Shown piece after piece: positions 17,047 through 25,922 of a DNA stretch of 64,000 bases (position 1 is the first letter of the stretch; the number at the start of each line of letters is the position of its first letter). Source of the DNA: an uncultured Clostridia bacterium (GTDB lineage: Bacteria; Bacillota; Clostridia; Oscillospirales; Ruminococcaceae); assembly GCA_947627465.1 (NCBI GenBank), contig CANQWD010000007.1:1-64000 (forward strand), given 5' to 3'. The notes under the pieces were generated by a model that saw only the letters and a list, made by a program, of their open reading frames with translations, had not been told where the DNA came from and searched no databases. The position numbers were made by a program, and so were the translations under genes.

Positions 17047-18906
17047 ATGAGACGAAGACTCGAACAATTTTACGAATCTTTCGGCGACCGCGGAGTAATG
17101 TTCATTCTCTACGCGCTTGCCGTGGTGATAAACGCGCTGCCCGCGGTCACGGCGGAGCTGCCCTCGGTCTATCCCGACGAAATAAGCGTGGCGGGCGCCG
17201 CCGCTCTGTATTCGGGGCGAGACTGGTCGGCGCTGTTTAAGGATATAAACGCAAGCGGCGGATATATTCAGGCAATTCTCTACACGCCGCTGTTTTGGAT
17301 AATCAAGAACCCTTATGCGCTGTATAAGGCGATGCTTATCGAAAACGCGCTCGTCGTCGGTTTTATTCCGCTTATCGTTTACAGGCTTGCGGGAAAATTC
17401 GGAGTTATCCGAGTGCGGCAGAAGCTGCTGATCTCGATGTGCTGCGGAATGTACGTCTCGTATCTTGTGAATTCCAAGTTTATCTGGAACGAATCGGTGA
17501 CCTGTCTTTTCGGATGGCTGCTGGTACTGTGCTTTTTCGGAAGCTGGGACAAAACCTCTCAAAGCGCGCGCGCGGGAATGTCGGTACTGACAGGATTTTT
17601 GTGCGCTCTGTCATACGCGGCAAGCACGCGGCTGATATCCGTTGTGGCGGCGATCGTTCTTACCGCGGTGTTCGCGCGGTTCGTGCTGAAAGAAAAGGCG
17701 CTAAATCTTCCCGTTTTCGGGCTTACGCTTATGGGCGCGTTCGTCGGGGAGCATTTTTTGAGGGAAGCGGTGGAAAAAGCCGTTTGGGGCACAGCTTCAA
17801 ATAATCTTGAGAATATCGCGGCATACGCGAATGCCGCCGGGCGGTTTTTCGGGGTGCTGTTTTCGCACATTTACGCGTTTATGACTTCCTCGATAGGTTT
17901 GGGAGCGCTTGCCGCGGCGATATTCGCCGTGATGCTGCTGACGTATCTTTCCGAGGGCATAAAGGCGCGTCCGACTGTCCTAGAGGACGGCACCAAGGTA
18001 TACGAGCCTGTAAAACACAAGTTCAACGTGAAGCTCACGGCGTTCGCGCTTCTGCAATTTTCGGCGGTGGGCTTCACTTCGATGATATCGGCTTTTTTTG
18101 CGTTCGGAACGGGGAAATACTCCTCGGAAACATCAATGTTTGGACGGTACACCGACAACATTGCGCCGTTTGCGATGTTTTTGGTGCTGACATACATTTT
18201 CCTCTACGGGATAGATCTCGCAAAGCCCCTTATCGGCGCGGGAATATACGGCTACGCCTGTCTGTGCTTCGCGGTGGCGGGATATCCGCTGACGCAGCTG
18301 TACAGCCAATTCAGCTGCTCGCCCATTCTGGGTATGTTTACGACGATTCTTGGAGAGGACGGCGCGGAAAGCTCTTCGGGCATGGGCTATGTGATAATGT
18401 CGTCGTTTGTGTTTACGGTGTACGTGCTTGTCATTGTGCTGATAGCCTGTACGCGGAAGCACAGAACAAGCAGCGTTACCGGCACGGTTTTCGGCGTGAT
18501 AGCGGCGGCAATTATCTACACCTGTGTGTGGTATCTGCCGAGGATATGCACGGAAAACTCGGAACGGCTCGCCCCTTATAAAGAGGTAGCCGCGCTGCTT
18601 TACAACGACGCGCAGTCGCCGCCGATAATCGCTTACAACACCGACCCCGAGCTTGCGGCGACGGTTCAGTTTCTCACGCCGGACGCGCAAGTTTCCACGC
18701 TAAAGCGCGGGAAAAAGATCACGAAATCCTGCCTGCTCATCGCGGAAAACAACGCGAAGCTGCCGTTTAAGGGCGGTTCATACGACATTGTGGGAAAAAC
18801 CGCGGCTTTTACGGTTTACGCTTACGGCGAAAACGCGCGCGACTTTATTAGCTACAGCTCGTCGAACGGCAAAAATTCGGCGGCTGTAAAACAGACAACG
18901 AGGTAA
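17047..18906 (+). CDS. Polytopic membrane protein, GT-C glycosyltransferase-like
   Basis: 619 aa from ATG 17047, with GAGG overlapping the previous stop. About a dozen hydrophobic segments are visible. The first extracytoplasmic loop holds YPDEISVAGAAALY; the acidic pair DE there corresponds in position to the catalytic Asp/Glu of PMT/ArnT-type transferases that use polyprenyl-phosphate sugars. A soluble C-terminal region (about 520-619) follows the last helix. No family-specific signature beyond this was recognised, so substrate and acceptor are unknown. It lies in an operon between the RING protein and a potassium-channel subunit. Confidence 0.6.
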   Translation: MRRRLEQFYESFGDRGVMFILYALAVVINALPAVTAELPSVYPDEISVAGAAALYSGRDWSALFKDINASGGYIQAILYTPLFWIIKNPYALYKAMLIENALVVGFIPLIVYRLAGKFGVIRVRQKLLISMCCGMYVSYLVNSKFIWNESVTCLFGWLLVLCFFGSWDKTSQSARAGMSVLTGFLCALSYAASTRLISVVAAIVLTAVFARFVLKEKALNLPVFGLTLMGAFVGEHFLREAVEKAVWGTASNNLENIAAYANAAGRFFGVLFSHIYAFMTSSIGLGALAAAIFAVMLLTYLSEGIKARPTVLEDGTKVYEPVKHKFNVKLTAFALLQFSAVGFTSMISAFFAFGTGKYSSETSMFGRYTDNIAPFAMFLVLTYIFLYGIDLAKPLIGAGIYGYACLCFAVAGYPLTQLYSQFSCSPILGMFTTILGEDGAESSSGMGYVIMSSFVFTVYVLVIVLIACTRKHRTSSVTGTVFGVIAAAIIYTCVWYLPRICTENSERLAPYKEVAALLYNDAQSPPIIAYNTDPELAATVQFLTPDAQVSTLKRGKKITKSCLLIAENNAKLPFKGGSYDIVGKTAAFTVYAYGENARDFISYSSSNGKNSAAVKQTTR

Positions 18907-18910
18907 TGAT

Positions 18911-20281
18911 ATGCCTATATTTAAAAAGGCGTCGAAGCGGTTTGACCCCGCGCGGACGCTTTGCATTGGATTTTTGATAATAATCGCGCTGGGAACGCTG
19001 CTGCTGTGGCTGCCGATATCCTCTCGAAACATGAAAGCCACTCCGATTTTCGACTGCCTGTTCACGGCGACTTCGGCAAGCTGCGTTACGGGGCTTTCCG
19101 TTTACGACACTTATTTACACTGGTCGCTTTTCGGACAGATAGTGATAGCGCTTCTTATTCAAGTGGGCGGTTTGGGATTTGTTACGATAATCACGTTCTT
19201 CAACGTTGCCGCCGGCAAGAAACTCGGTTACAGAACGCTGAAAAACGCCGCCGGCGATTTTTCCGAAAGCAGCGTAGAGGGCGGACGCTCGATTTTCATC
19301 AGGATCATCAAGTACTCGCTTATCTTCGAGCTGTGCGGCGCGCTTATTCTGGCGTTCGACCTCGTGCCGAGGTTCGGAGGATACGGCGTTTGGATGAGTA
19401 TTTTTATGAGCATTTCGGCGTTCTGCAACGCGGGCTTCGACCTGCTTGGAATGACGGGCGAGGGGTCGAGCTTGATATCGGCGCAAAATCACCCGATCAT
19501 ACTTATTACTCTCGCTTTACTTATTATAATAGGCGGCTTGGGTTTTATCGTATGGGAGAATTTTCTGAGCTTCAAAGATAAACGCAAGTTCAGTCTGCAC
19601 ACGAAAACCGTGCTGTTTATGACGGGAATACTTATAATAGGCGGCACGCTGTTCTATATGATAAGCGAACGCAACAATCCCGCCACAATGAGGAACATGC
19701 CGTTCGGCGAAAGGCTGATAAACGCGTTCTTCGCGTCCGTCTCCACTCGGACGGCGGGCTTTGACAACCTCGGAATGGGCGATATGAACGAGTTCTCGCA
19801 AATGGGGACTGTGCTTTTGATGTTTATCGGCGCGGCTCCGGGTTCTACGGGCGGCGGCATCAAGGTAACGACGGTTATGGTGATGATCGCGACGGTGGCT
19901 TCCTACATGCGTAACAAAAACGACGTGGAACTGTTCCGCCACAAGCTTGATAAAATGATCATCTACCGCACCTTGGTAATTTCGGTTCTGTCTATGTTCG
20001 CGGTGGCGCTGTGCTTCGGATTTTTGTACTTCTCAATGCCAAAGGGCACGGAAGCGGACGCGGGCGCTGTGCAGTGTCTGTTCGACGCAGTGAGCGCGTT
20101 CTCCACAGCGGGGCTGTCGGCGGGGGCGACGGCTCTCGCGGGAACTGCGGGGCGGATTTTGCTGATATTCACGATGTTTATCGGAAGAGTGGGGCCCGTT
20201 TCGATAGTAATGTCGCTTGTTATGAAGAGCGGCAGCCGCAAGAACATCGTAGTCCCCGACGGGCAGATATTGATAGGCTGA
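18911..20281 (+). CDS. Trk/Ktr-type potassium uptake channel subunit
   Basis: 456 aa, typical of KtrB/TrkH. The four pore-loop repeats are visible: TSASCVTGLSVYDT, CNAGFDLLGM, STRTAGFDNLGM and STAGLSAG, each contributing the selectivity-filter Gly. It forms the ion-conducting subunit of a K+ uptake system in the membrane. The regulatory KtrA/TrkA subunit is not in this window and must be elsewhere. AGGTAATGAT precedes the ATG, 4 bp after the stop of the upstream gene. Confidence 0.94.
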   Translation: MPIFKKASKRFDPARTLCIGFLIIIALGTLLLWLPISSRNMKATPIFDCLFTATSASCVTGLSVYDTYLHWSLFGQIVIALLIQVGGLGFVTIITFFNVAAGKKLGYRTLKNAAGDFSESSVEGGRSIFIRIIKYSLIFELCGALILAFDLVPRFGGYGVWMSIFMSISAFCNAGFDLLGMTGEGSSLISAQNHPIILITLALLIIIGGLGFIVWENFLSFKDKRKFSLHTKTVLFMTGILIIGGTLFYMISERNNPATMRNMPFGERLINAFFASVSTRTAGFDNLGMGDMNEFSQMGTVLLMFIGAAPGSTGGGIKVTTVMVMIATVASYMRNKNDVELFRHKLDKMIIYRTLVISVLSMFAVALCFGFLYFSMPKGTEADAGAVQCLFDAVSAFSTAGLSAGATALAGTAGRILLIFTMFIGRVGPVSIVMSLVMKSGSRKNIVVPDGQILIG

Positions 20282-20339
20282 CAACAGAGAACAGTCATCA
20301 AATCAAAGCAATTTTGTAATTTTTAAAGGACGTGATATA

Positions 20340-21050
20340 ATGGAAACAGAAGCGTTTCAGCTCGGAAAAATCAAGATGTACGTATCGGAAGATCACCGTT
20401 TCGGCACGGACGCGTTTTTACTCGCGTACTACGCGGGGGTGCGTTCAACGAGCGTTGTGTGCGACCTCTGCACGGGCTGCGGGATAATCCCCCTGATATT
20501 CTGCAAGAACGCGAAGCCGCAGCTTGTCTACGCGATGGACATTCAAGAGGAAGCCGTGGCTCTGCTTCAAAAGACCGTGAACGAAAACGGCTTACAGAAC
20601 ATCGTTCAGCCAATTCTGTGTGACTTGAGGAACATTCCTCAAAGCGTTCTCGCGTATGAAAGCGTTGACATTGTTACCGCAAACCCGCCGTATATGGTAA
20701 GCGGTTCGGGATTCACCAAGGGTTCCGAAGCGCAGGCGATAGCTCGGCACGAGATCTTATGCACCGTTGACGACGTTTGCGCGGCGGCGGCGAAGCTCCT
20801 CAAATACGGAGGTTTTTTGAAAATGTGCAACCGTCCCGATCGGCTGTCGGACGTTATTTGCTCCATGCGCGAGCACAAGATAGAGCCTAAAAACCTTACG
20901 TTTGTGTTTAACTCGATAAACGATCGTCCGTGGCTGTTCCTTATCAGCGGAAAAAAGGGCGCGGCTCCCGGAATGGTCGTTGAAAAGCCCATGATACTCC
21001 GCAACGACGACAAATCCTACACCGAGGAGTACTCTAAGATCTACGAATGA
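20340..21050 (+). CDS. TrmN6-like tRNA/rRNA adenine-N6 methyltransferase
   Basis: 236 aa. It is a Rossmann-fold SAM methyltransferase with the SAM-binding segment VCDLCTGCGIIPL, the acidic loop MDIQEEAV, and the catalytic NPPYM motif typical of N6-adenine methyltransferases of the YfiC/TrmN6 type. FGTDAFLLAYY near the N-terminus is also characteristic of that family, which methylates A37 of tRNA-Val in E. coli. The exact substrate in Firmicutes members is less certain. AAAGGA lies upstream of the ATG. It sits beside rsmI, a pairing that is common in Firmicutes. Confidence 0.88.
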   Translation: METEAFQLGKIKMYVSEDHRFGTDAFLLAYYAGVRSTSVVCDLCTGCGIIPLIFCKNAKPQLVYAMDIQEEAVALLQKTVNENGLQNIVQPILCDLRNIPQSVLAYESVDIVTANPPYMVSGSGFTKGSEAQAIARHEILCTVDDVCAAAAKLLKYGGFLKMCNRPDRLSDVICSMREHKIEPKNLTFVFNSINDRPWLFLISGKKGAAPGMVVEKPMILRNDDKSYTEEYSKIYE

Positions 21051-21055
21051 TACTA

Positions 21056-21251
21056 AGGCAACACCGCACAATTATTGCTGTCCGATTGCGCAGTCAGATT
21101 TTTCTGTCAGCGGGTTGAGCTTTGCTAAACGCTTGTACAATGAGGACGAAGCAAGGCTGACGCCTTGCGAGGACGAATTGTGCAATATGACGAAAAATAT
21201 GCAAGCAAGCGGGCGGCAAAGGCGTTAGCCGGTAATTGCGCGGTGTTGCCC
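21056..21251 (-). repeat. MITE-like fold-back element, family A (inverted copy)
   Basis: About 196 bp with termini AGGCAACACCGCACA and TTGCGCGGTGTTGCCC. Its interior aligns with the reverse complement of 8486-8659 (shared GCAAGCAAGCGGGCGGCAAAG and TGTCCGATTGCG). It is more diverged than the other two copies. CTAA flanks both sides (21053-21056 and 21251-21254). It follows the methyltransferase stop directly. Confidence 0.85.
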
Positions 21252-21341
21252 TAATTCCAAATCAGCGTATAGACTTTAATTTGCTGTTCCACACCCGTCA
21301 TCACGTCAATTTTCGTCCACACTTTGAATACGAGTTAGTAT

Positions 21342-21585
21342 GCGCCGCCCCGTGCGCTTCGGGGCGGCGCGCGAGAAAACGCCCTCGGGGTCGCGGCTGC
21401 CTTTCAATTTCACGTCGGCGCGAATGCGCGGCGTTTTCGAGTGCGCCGCCCTCGCGTTTCCGAATGTCCCCCGAGAGGGAACGCGAAAATCGCGGAGCGG
21501 TTTTCGCGCGACCCGAGGGGGGGCGTGAGGAAACGCTCCGACCCGCAGCCGCGCTTCGGCGGGGAGTTTTCCTATTCTTTACCCA
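21342..21585 (+). other. GC-rich structured region upstream of rsmI
   Basis: The 350-bp gap before rsmI is much richer in G+C than its surroundings and has no convincing gene. It contains an 11-bp perfect hairpin (21342-21352 with 21360-21370), a long-range helix (21380-21395 with about 21507-21525), and two hairpins that compete for the same bases: CGCGTTTCC with GGGAACGCG (21453-21461, 21477-21485) and CGCGAAAA with TTTTCGCG (21482-21489, 21501-21508). I found no clear promoter. Confidence 0.55.
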
Positions 21586-21600
21586 AGGGGGGAACGTTTT

Positions 21601-22434
21601 ATGAGCGAATCAGGCAAGCTGTCCATAGTCGGCACTCCGATAGGCAACCTCGGCGACTTTTCTCCGCGCGGCATTGAAACGCTTCAAAACGCGGACTTCA
21701 TCGCCGCGGAGGACACGCGCGTGACGCTGGGATTATTAACGAAATTCGAGATAAAAAAGCCGCTTGTCTCCTGCTACAAGCCAAAGGAACAGGAAAAAAG
21801 CGAACAAATCATCGGCTTGCTTCTTGAAGGTAAAAACGTCGCCATGGTATCCGACGCCGGAATGCCGTGTATATCCGATCCGGGCGCGGTGCTCGTCCGC
21901 AAGTGCTATGAGCGCGGTATCGCCGTAGAAGTTATTCCGGGGTGCAATGCGGCAGTCGCGGCGGTAGCGGTGAGCGGACTTGAAGTCGACAGGTGGGTGT
22001 TCGAGGGATTTCTGCCCGTTCCGAAAAAGGAACGCGCGGAGCGTTTGGAAACCGTCAAAAATCTGCCGCACGCGCTTGTATTTTACGAAGCGCCGCATAA
22101 AATAAAGCAAACGCTAAACGATCTATACGCGGTTCTCGGGGAACGCCAAGCAGCGCTTTGCCGCGAGATTACGAAAGTCCACGAAGAAGTGATACGCGGC
22201 ACTCTCGGCGAGCTTTCGCACTATTATGATGATTTGGAGCCGCGCGGAGAATATGTTATAGTGGTGCGCGGCGCGGAAAACTCGGCGGCTGAGTTCTCTC
22301 TCGAACAGGCGGCGGAGCTGGTGCGGCAACTGGTCGAAGGCGGCGAAAAGCTGTCGGAAGCGTGCCGCGAAGCCGCGAAAGTCACGGGCATTCCGAAACG
22401 GGAAATATACGCGCGACTGACACCCAACGGCTGA
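21601..22434 (+). CDS. rsmI: 16S rRNA 2'-O-ribose C1402 methyltransferase
   Basis: 277 aa. The tetrapyrrole-methylase fold is recognised from VGTPIGNLGDFSPRG at the N-terminus, AAEDTRVTLGLL, VSDAGMPCISDPG and EAPHKIKQTL, all standard RsmI segments. It uses SAM to methylate the 2'-O of C1402 in the decoding centre. AAGGGGGG precedes the ATG. The long GC-rich structured stretch upstream is unusual for this housekeeping gene. Confidence 0.95.
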   Translation: MSESGKLSIVGTPIGNLGDFSPRGIETLQNADFIAAEDTRVTLGLLTKFEIKKPLVSCYKPKEQEKSEQIIGLLLEGKNVAMVSDAGMPCISDPGAVLVRKCYERGIAVEVIPGCNAAVAAVAVSGLEVDRWVFEGFLPVPKKERAERLETVKNLPHALVFYEAPHKIKQTLNDLYAVLGERQAALCREITKVHEEVIRGTLGELSHYYDDLEPRGEYVIVVRGAENSAAEFSLEQAAELVRQLVEGGEKLSEACREAAKVTGIPKREIYARLTPNG

Positions 22435-22522
22435 CGGTCACTGCCATGCGCCCTCAAAACGCTTATCGGCTGTCGATCGTATACTTTGTACATTTTGCAC
22501 TATTCAAATGGAGGTAAACATT

Positions 22523-22714
22523 ATGAAGAAAATACACAACATTATCCAAGAGGATATCAAAAAGAAAACAGGACCCGTCGCTCAAATAGTTATCCCGATA
22601 ATCACGGCGGTGATAGTCGTAGCGGCGGCGGTGGCTTACATCTGCCTGAAAATCGCCGATGAAATGCGCTATCAGGAAAAATGGAAAGACTACGACGAAT
22701 GCGGAATGCACTGA
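22523..22714 (+). CDS. Small single-pass membrane protein, unknown
   Basis: 63 aa from ATG 22523, chosen for GGAGG 8 nt upstream rather than the ATG that overlaps this ribosome binding site. A basic N-terminus (1-20) is followed by one hydrophobic helix (about 22-46, VIPIITAVIVVAAAVAYICL) and an acidic tail. No family is recognised. It is the first of a run of small genes reading toward the kinase at 26.4 kb. Confidence 0.65.
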   Translation: MKKIHNIIQEDIKKKTGPVAQIVIPIITAVIVVAAAVAYICLKIADEMRYQEKWKDYDECGMH

Positions 22715-22757
22715 AAAACCATACCGACTACCGAGCGATCGAGATAAACGGCGGCTT

Positions 22758-23201
22758 ATGAAATACTCGCAGCTTAACGGCAAACTGCTGATCTCGCGGC
22801 TTCCGAAACTTTCCGAGCGCGTAACGAACGAGCTTCAAAAACTCGATTTTGGAGACGATGTGCCGCATTGTCTGTTCGCCGACGTGCTTAACCCCGTACT
22901 GTCCGACTATTTCGCCGCGCACGATTTCGGCGGCGTGAAAACCGCTCGTCAAAAAAGAGCCGCGCTGAAACTCGCCGAGCCGCTTATTTCCCAAATATTT
23001 GAATTTTTCGAGGACTTGGCGGCAAGCGGCGATGAGAAAGTGCGATATCTTCTTCAAACGTCGCTGTTAGAGCCGCTTTATGACAGCGAAGCCTCATATA
23101 AGGGAGCGCTGTTGTTTATGGGAGACGAAACTCGGCGGATATTTGACGAGATCGCGGAGTACATAGATATTCCGAAAGGACGGAACAATTATGCGCGCTG
23201 A
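22758..23201 (+). CDS. Hypothetical protein
   Basis: 147 aa from ATG 22758 (MKYSQLNGKL). It is predicted all-helical and cytoplasmic, with no signal peptide and no recognised motif. The ribosome binding site is weak. Its end overlaps the next gene's start by 11 bp, showing it is translated as part of the operon. Short acidic proteins followed by small variable ones can be immunity-type proteins, but nothing specific supports that here. Confidence 0.6.
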   Translation: MKYSQLNGKLLISRLPKLSERVTNELQKLDFGDDVPHCLFADVLNPVLSDYFAAHDFGGVKTARQKRAALKLAEPLISQIFEFFEDLAASGDEKVRYLLQTSLLEPLYDSEASYKGALLFMGDETRRIFDEIAEYIDIPKGRNNYAR

Positions 23202-23685
23202 AATCGAGGTTTTTGCAGACAGCGAAGAAGTGCCCGCCGAGCATTGTATGCGTTTCGGCGCGAACAAATTCTATACCGTGCGAATTGACGGCGAAAATTT
23301 TCTGCGCCTTGAAACAGACCGCGACGATTGGAACCAGTGCTTTAACGAGTATATACTTTGGCGCGGTTGGTTTGTTCTCGGCACGGGCGAACAGGTGATC
23401 GCCGTGAATTTGAAAACGCTTGAATGCAAACAATATGCGGTAGATTTTTATTTCAACGGATTTCGTGAATACGGCGAGACGCTCTTTGTGCAGTCGGGCA
23501 CGGAAGTACTCGCGTTCGGCGGAGATATGGAGCTGCTTTGGCGGCGTGAGGGGCTTGCCGACGACGGCGCGGCGGTTTTCGCGGTGAAAGACGGAACGGT
23601 TTTCGTTAACTGCATTTTTGACCCTCCCGACGGCGATACTGTCGAAATACGGTTAGACATTCTCTCGGGGAAAACGCTCCCATAA
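23191..23685 (+). CDS. Hypothetical beta-rich protein
   Basis: 164 aa. GGACGG lies just before the ATG, inside the previous gene. The sequence alternates short hydrophobic strands and turns (FVLGTGEQVIAVNL, VQSGTEVLAFGGDMELLW), suggestive of propeller-like or beta-sandwich blades. It is cytoplasmic by absence of a signal. No family is recognised. Confidence 0.6.
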   Translation: MRAEIEVFADSEEVPAEHCMRFGANKFYTVRIDGENFLRLETDRDDWNQCFNEYILWRGWFVLGTGEQVIAVNLKTLECKQYAVDFYFNGFREYGETLFVQSGTEVLAFGGDMELLWRREGLADDGAAVFAVKDGTVFVNCIFDPPDGDTVEIRLDILSGKTLP

Positions 23686-23698
23686 TTTAGGAGATATT

Positions 23699-24541
23699 AT
23701 GAAAAAGAAAAGCAAAACGCCGATAATCGCCATAGCGTTATGCGCGGTCGTTTTAGCATTCGCCGCGCTTTCGGTACTTATATTGACAGGCAAGATAGGC
23801 GGCGAAAGGCGAGACCCCGACAAGGAGCGGTTCGAGACGTTTCTCCGTGAGAAATACGGCGAGGAATTTGTCTGCCTTGAGACAAGCAAGCCAAGTAAAG
23901 CCGATCATGTCATGATAATTTTGGGGATCTGCGCCCCCGTTCGGGATATGTCGCTCACTTTCGAGACGGAAATAGATATCAAGCCCAACGAAACGCAGAA
24001 TATCGATCATTACCCGACCGCAATAGCGAACCGACAGCTTACCAAGGAATTTACAGAGCGGCTCGGCGATGATTGGGGCGAGTTTACCGCGAATTGCGAG
24101 GTTCTCAAATACTACCATGACAGCGAGATCGTTGAAAAAGTTCGCAGCGGCACGTTCGATTGGCAAGATCTTGCGGCGCTTAATAACAAAAGCCGCGTTC
24201 TCTGCGGATTTACCGTGCTTGTCAACGGCTCGACGAACATTTCCGATGAAGATGAGTGGAACGCTTTGCAAGAGATTGCCGCGGAGTACCGCAGTGAACT
24301 TGTAAAACTCGGCGCGGACTTGGGGCTGATGTTCGACTTGTATTTCGCGCCCGACGGTCTTTACGAAGAATGTGCGGCGAAAATAAACGCGCCGCCCCCG
24401 CTCGACTTTGAGTTTATCGAGGAGAAGCTTGACGGACGGGATATACATATCCTCGTCAATATGAAGTTCCCCGACGAAAGCGCATTTACGCAGAGTGTCG
24501 GAGCATACGTAAAAGCCAAAGAGGAAATCAATGAGCAATAA
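23699..24541 (+). CDS. Membrane-anchored hypothetical protein, tandem paralog 1
   Basis: 280 aa. The N-terminal hydrophobic anchor (about 8-32) is followed by GGERRDPDKERFETFLRE and a soluble domain of unknown type that faces outward if the anchor is uncleaved. The first 60 residues are almost identical to those of the next gene, whereas the rest diverges strongly. The stop overlaps the next start by 11 bp. This is a recent tandem duplication or a region kept similar by recombination. Confidence 0.68.
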   Translation: MKKKSKTPIIAIALCAVVLAFAALSVLILTGKIGGERRDPDKERFETFLREKYGEEFVCLETSKPSKADHVMIILGICAPVRDMSLTFETEIDIKPNETQNIDHYPTAIANRQLTKEFTERLGDDWGEFTANCEVLKYYHDSEIVEKVRSGTFDWQDLAALNNKSRVLCGFTVLVNGSTNISDEDEWNALQEIAAEYRSELVKLGADLGLMFDLYFAPDGLYEECAAKINAPPPLDFEFIEEKLDGRDIHILVNMKFPDESAFTQSVGAYVKAKEEINEQ

Positions 24542-25433
24542 AAAAATCAAAACGCCTATAATCGTCATAGCGTTATGCGCGGTCGTTTTAGCATTCGCCG
24601 CGCTTACGATACTCATATTGACGGGCAAGATAGGCGGCGAAAGGCGAGACCCCGATAAAGAACGGTTCGAGACGTTTCTCCGCGAAAGATACGGCGAGGA
24701 ATTTGTGTGTCTTGAATGGGAAAGCTCGAGCGTTTTCAAGAAACCCGTGCTGATGAACGGAATTTGCGCGCCCGTCCGCGATACAACGCTTAGGTTTATG
24801 GCGGATATAGAGATCGGCGACGAAACGGAGTTCACCGACGATTATCCGTGGGCTGTTGCAAGCCGACAACTCTCCGATGAGTTTACCGAAAAGTTTGGCA
24901 AAATATGGAATGAATTCAGCATTGACAGCGGTTTTCTTATCATTGAAGGACATGACAGCGCCGAGTTTGTCCCAAAAATTAGGGAGGGCACATTCAATTG
25001 GCGGTATTATGTGGAGCAGAGTATAAGCGGCAGCTACTTCGATCTCGGCGTCAATGCTATCTGTACGGTGCTTGTCGACGGTTCGGCGGCGACGCATTCC
25101 TATGAGGAAGAGTGGAACGCTTTGCATGAGCTTTTGGAGGAATATAATGCGGAACTTAACAAGCTGGATAGATACCCCGTGCTTTCGATCTCAATATACT
25201 TCGCGCCAAGCAAACTTTACGGCGAGTGCGCGGCAAGAATGAAAGCGCCGCGGTCGCTCGGCAGCGGCAACGATGATTACTTGGTTTTTTTAGAAGAAAA
25301 GCTTGGCGAACCGATATATATCGGCGCAAGCGGCGGTCTCACTTCGGAAATGCTTGCGGAGGACAAAGGACCTTATATGGAATATCGAAAGAACATCGGC
25401 AAAGTAAATAATCAAACGGAGGAAAACACATGA
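24531..25433 (+). CDS. Membrane-anchored hypothetical protein, tandem paralog 2
   Basis: 300 aa with the same anchor and GGERRDPDKERFETFLRE segment as its neighbour, then a diverged soluble domain sharing the pattern EEWNALxE (residues about 190-200 in both). A start inside the preceding gene and a 4-bp overlap (ATGA) with the following gene indicate translational coupling. No family is recognised. Confidence 0.68.
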   Translation: MSNKKIKTPIIVIALCAVVLAFAALTILILTGKIGGERRDPDKERFETFLRERYGEEFVCLEWESSSVFKKPVLMNGICAPVRDTTLRFMADIEIGDETEFTDDYPWAVASRQLSDEFTEKFGKIWNEFSIDSGFLIIEGHDSAEFVPKIREGTFNWRYYVEQSISGSYFDLGVNAICTVLVDGSAATHSYEEEWNALHELLEEYNAELNKLDRYPVLSISIYFAPSKLYGECAARMKAPRSLGSGNDDYLVFLEEKLGEPIYIGASGGLTSEMLAEDKGPYMEYRKNIGKVNNQTEENT

Positions 25434-25834
25434 AAAACTTTCGCAGCTACAAAGCGGAAAAATATTCCGAGGACAAATTTAAAGAGGTCGAGGACAGGAT
25501 ATATCAGACCGCCGACCCATTTGGCACATTTGACGGCGACATCTATGTTACCTCGCTTACGTTTGAACTGGAGAACGACCGTTACGGCGAGGAGGACGGC
25601 TCTCCGCAATTTATTCCGCAGGTGCCGATAGAGGGGCTTCTGGACGAGTTCAGCCTGTTCGTCACGGATTTTTACGAGGACTTGAACAACGCAAGCGAGA
25701 CCGTTTGCTATCAGGAGTTCGGCTCGTTCGAGATCGAAGATATACGAAAGCTGAGAACGCTTATCGGAAAGAAGTTCTACGCCGAGCCGTATGAAGAGGA
25801 CGGCGAGGAGTACTATAAAATGGTAACGGAGTAA
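25430..25834 (+). CDS. Hypothetical acidic protein
   Basis: 134 aa, strongly acidic (many Glu/Asp, for example EDGEEYYK near the end), with no membrane segment. GGAGG lies upstream within the preceding gene and the starts overlap by ATGA. No family is recognised. Confidence 0.62.
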   Translation: MKNFRSYKAEKYSEDKFKEVEDRIYQTADPFGTFDGDIYVTSLTFELENDRYGEEDGSPQFIPQVPIEGLLDEFSLFVTDFYEDLNNASETVCYQEFGSFEIEDIRKLRTLIGKKFYAEPYEEDGEEYYKMVTE

Positions 25835-25855
25835 CGCCAAATCTCAAATTATATT

Positions 25856-25884
25856 TTCTTTTCCCTGCGGGGCGGGGAAAAGAA
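25856..25884. repeat. Intergenic CCCC/GGGG hairpin, copy 2
   Basis: TTCTTTTCCC / GGGAAAAGAA (25856-25865 with 25875-25884). The pyrimidine arm is first in the mRNA. It ends 38 nt before the next start; no U-run follows. Confidence 0.7.
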
Positions 25885-25922
25885 GATATTATGCCTACTT
25901 TTAATAAACGGAGGAAAACACA

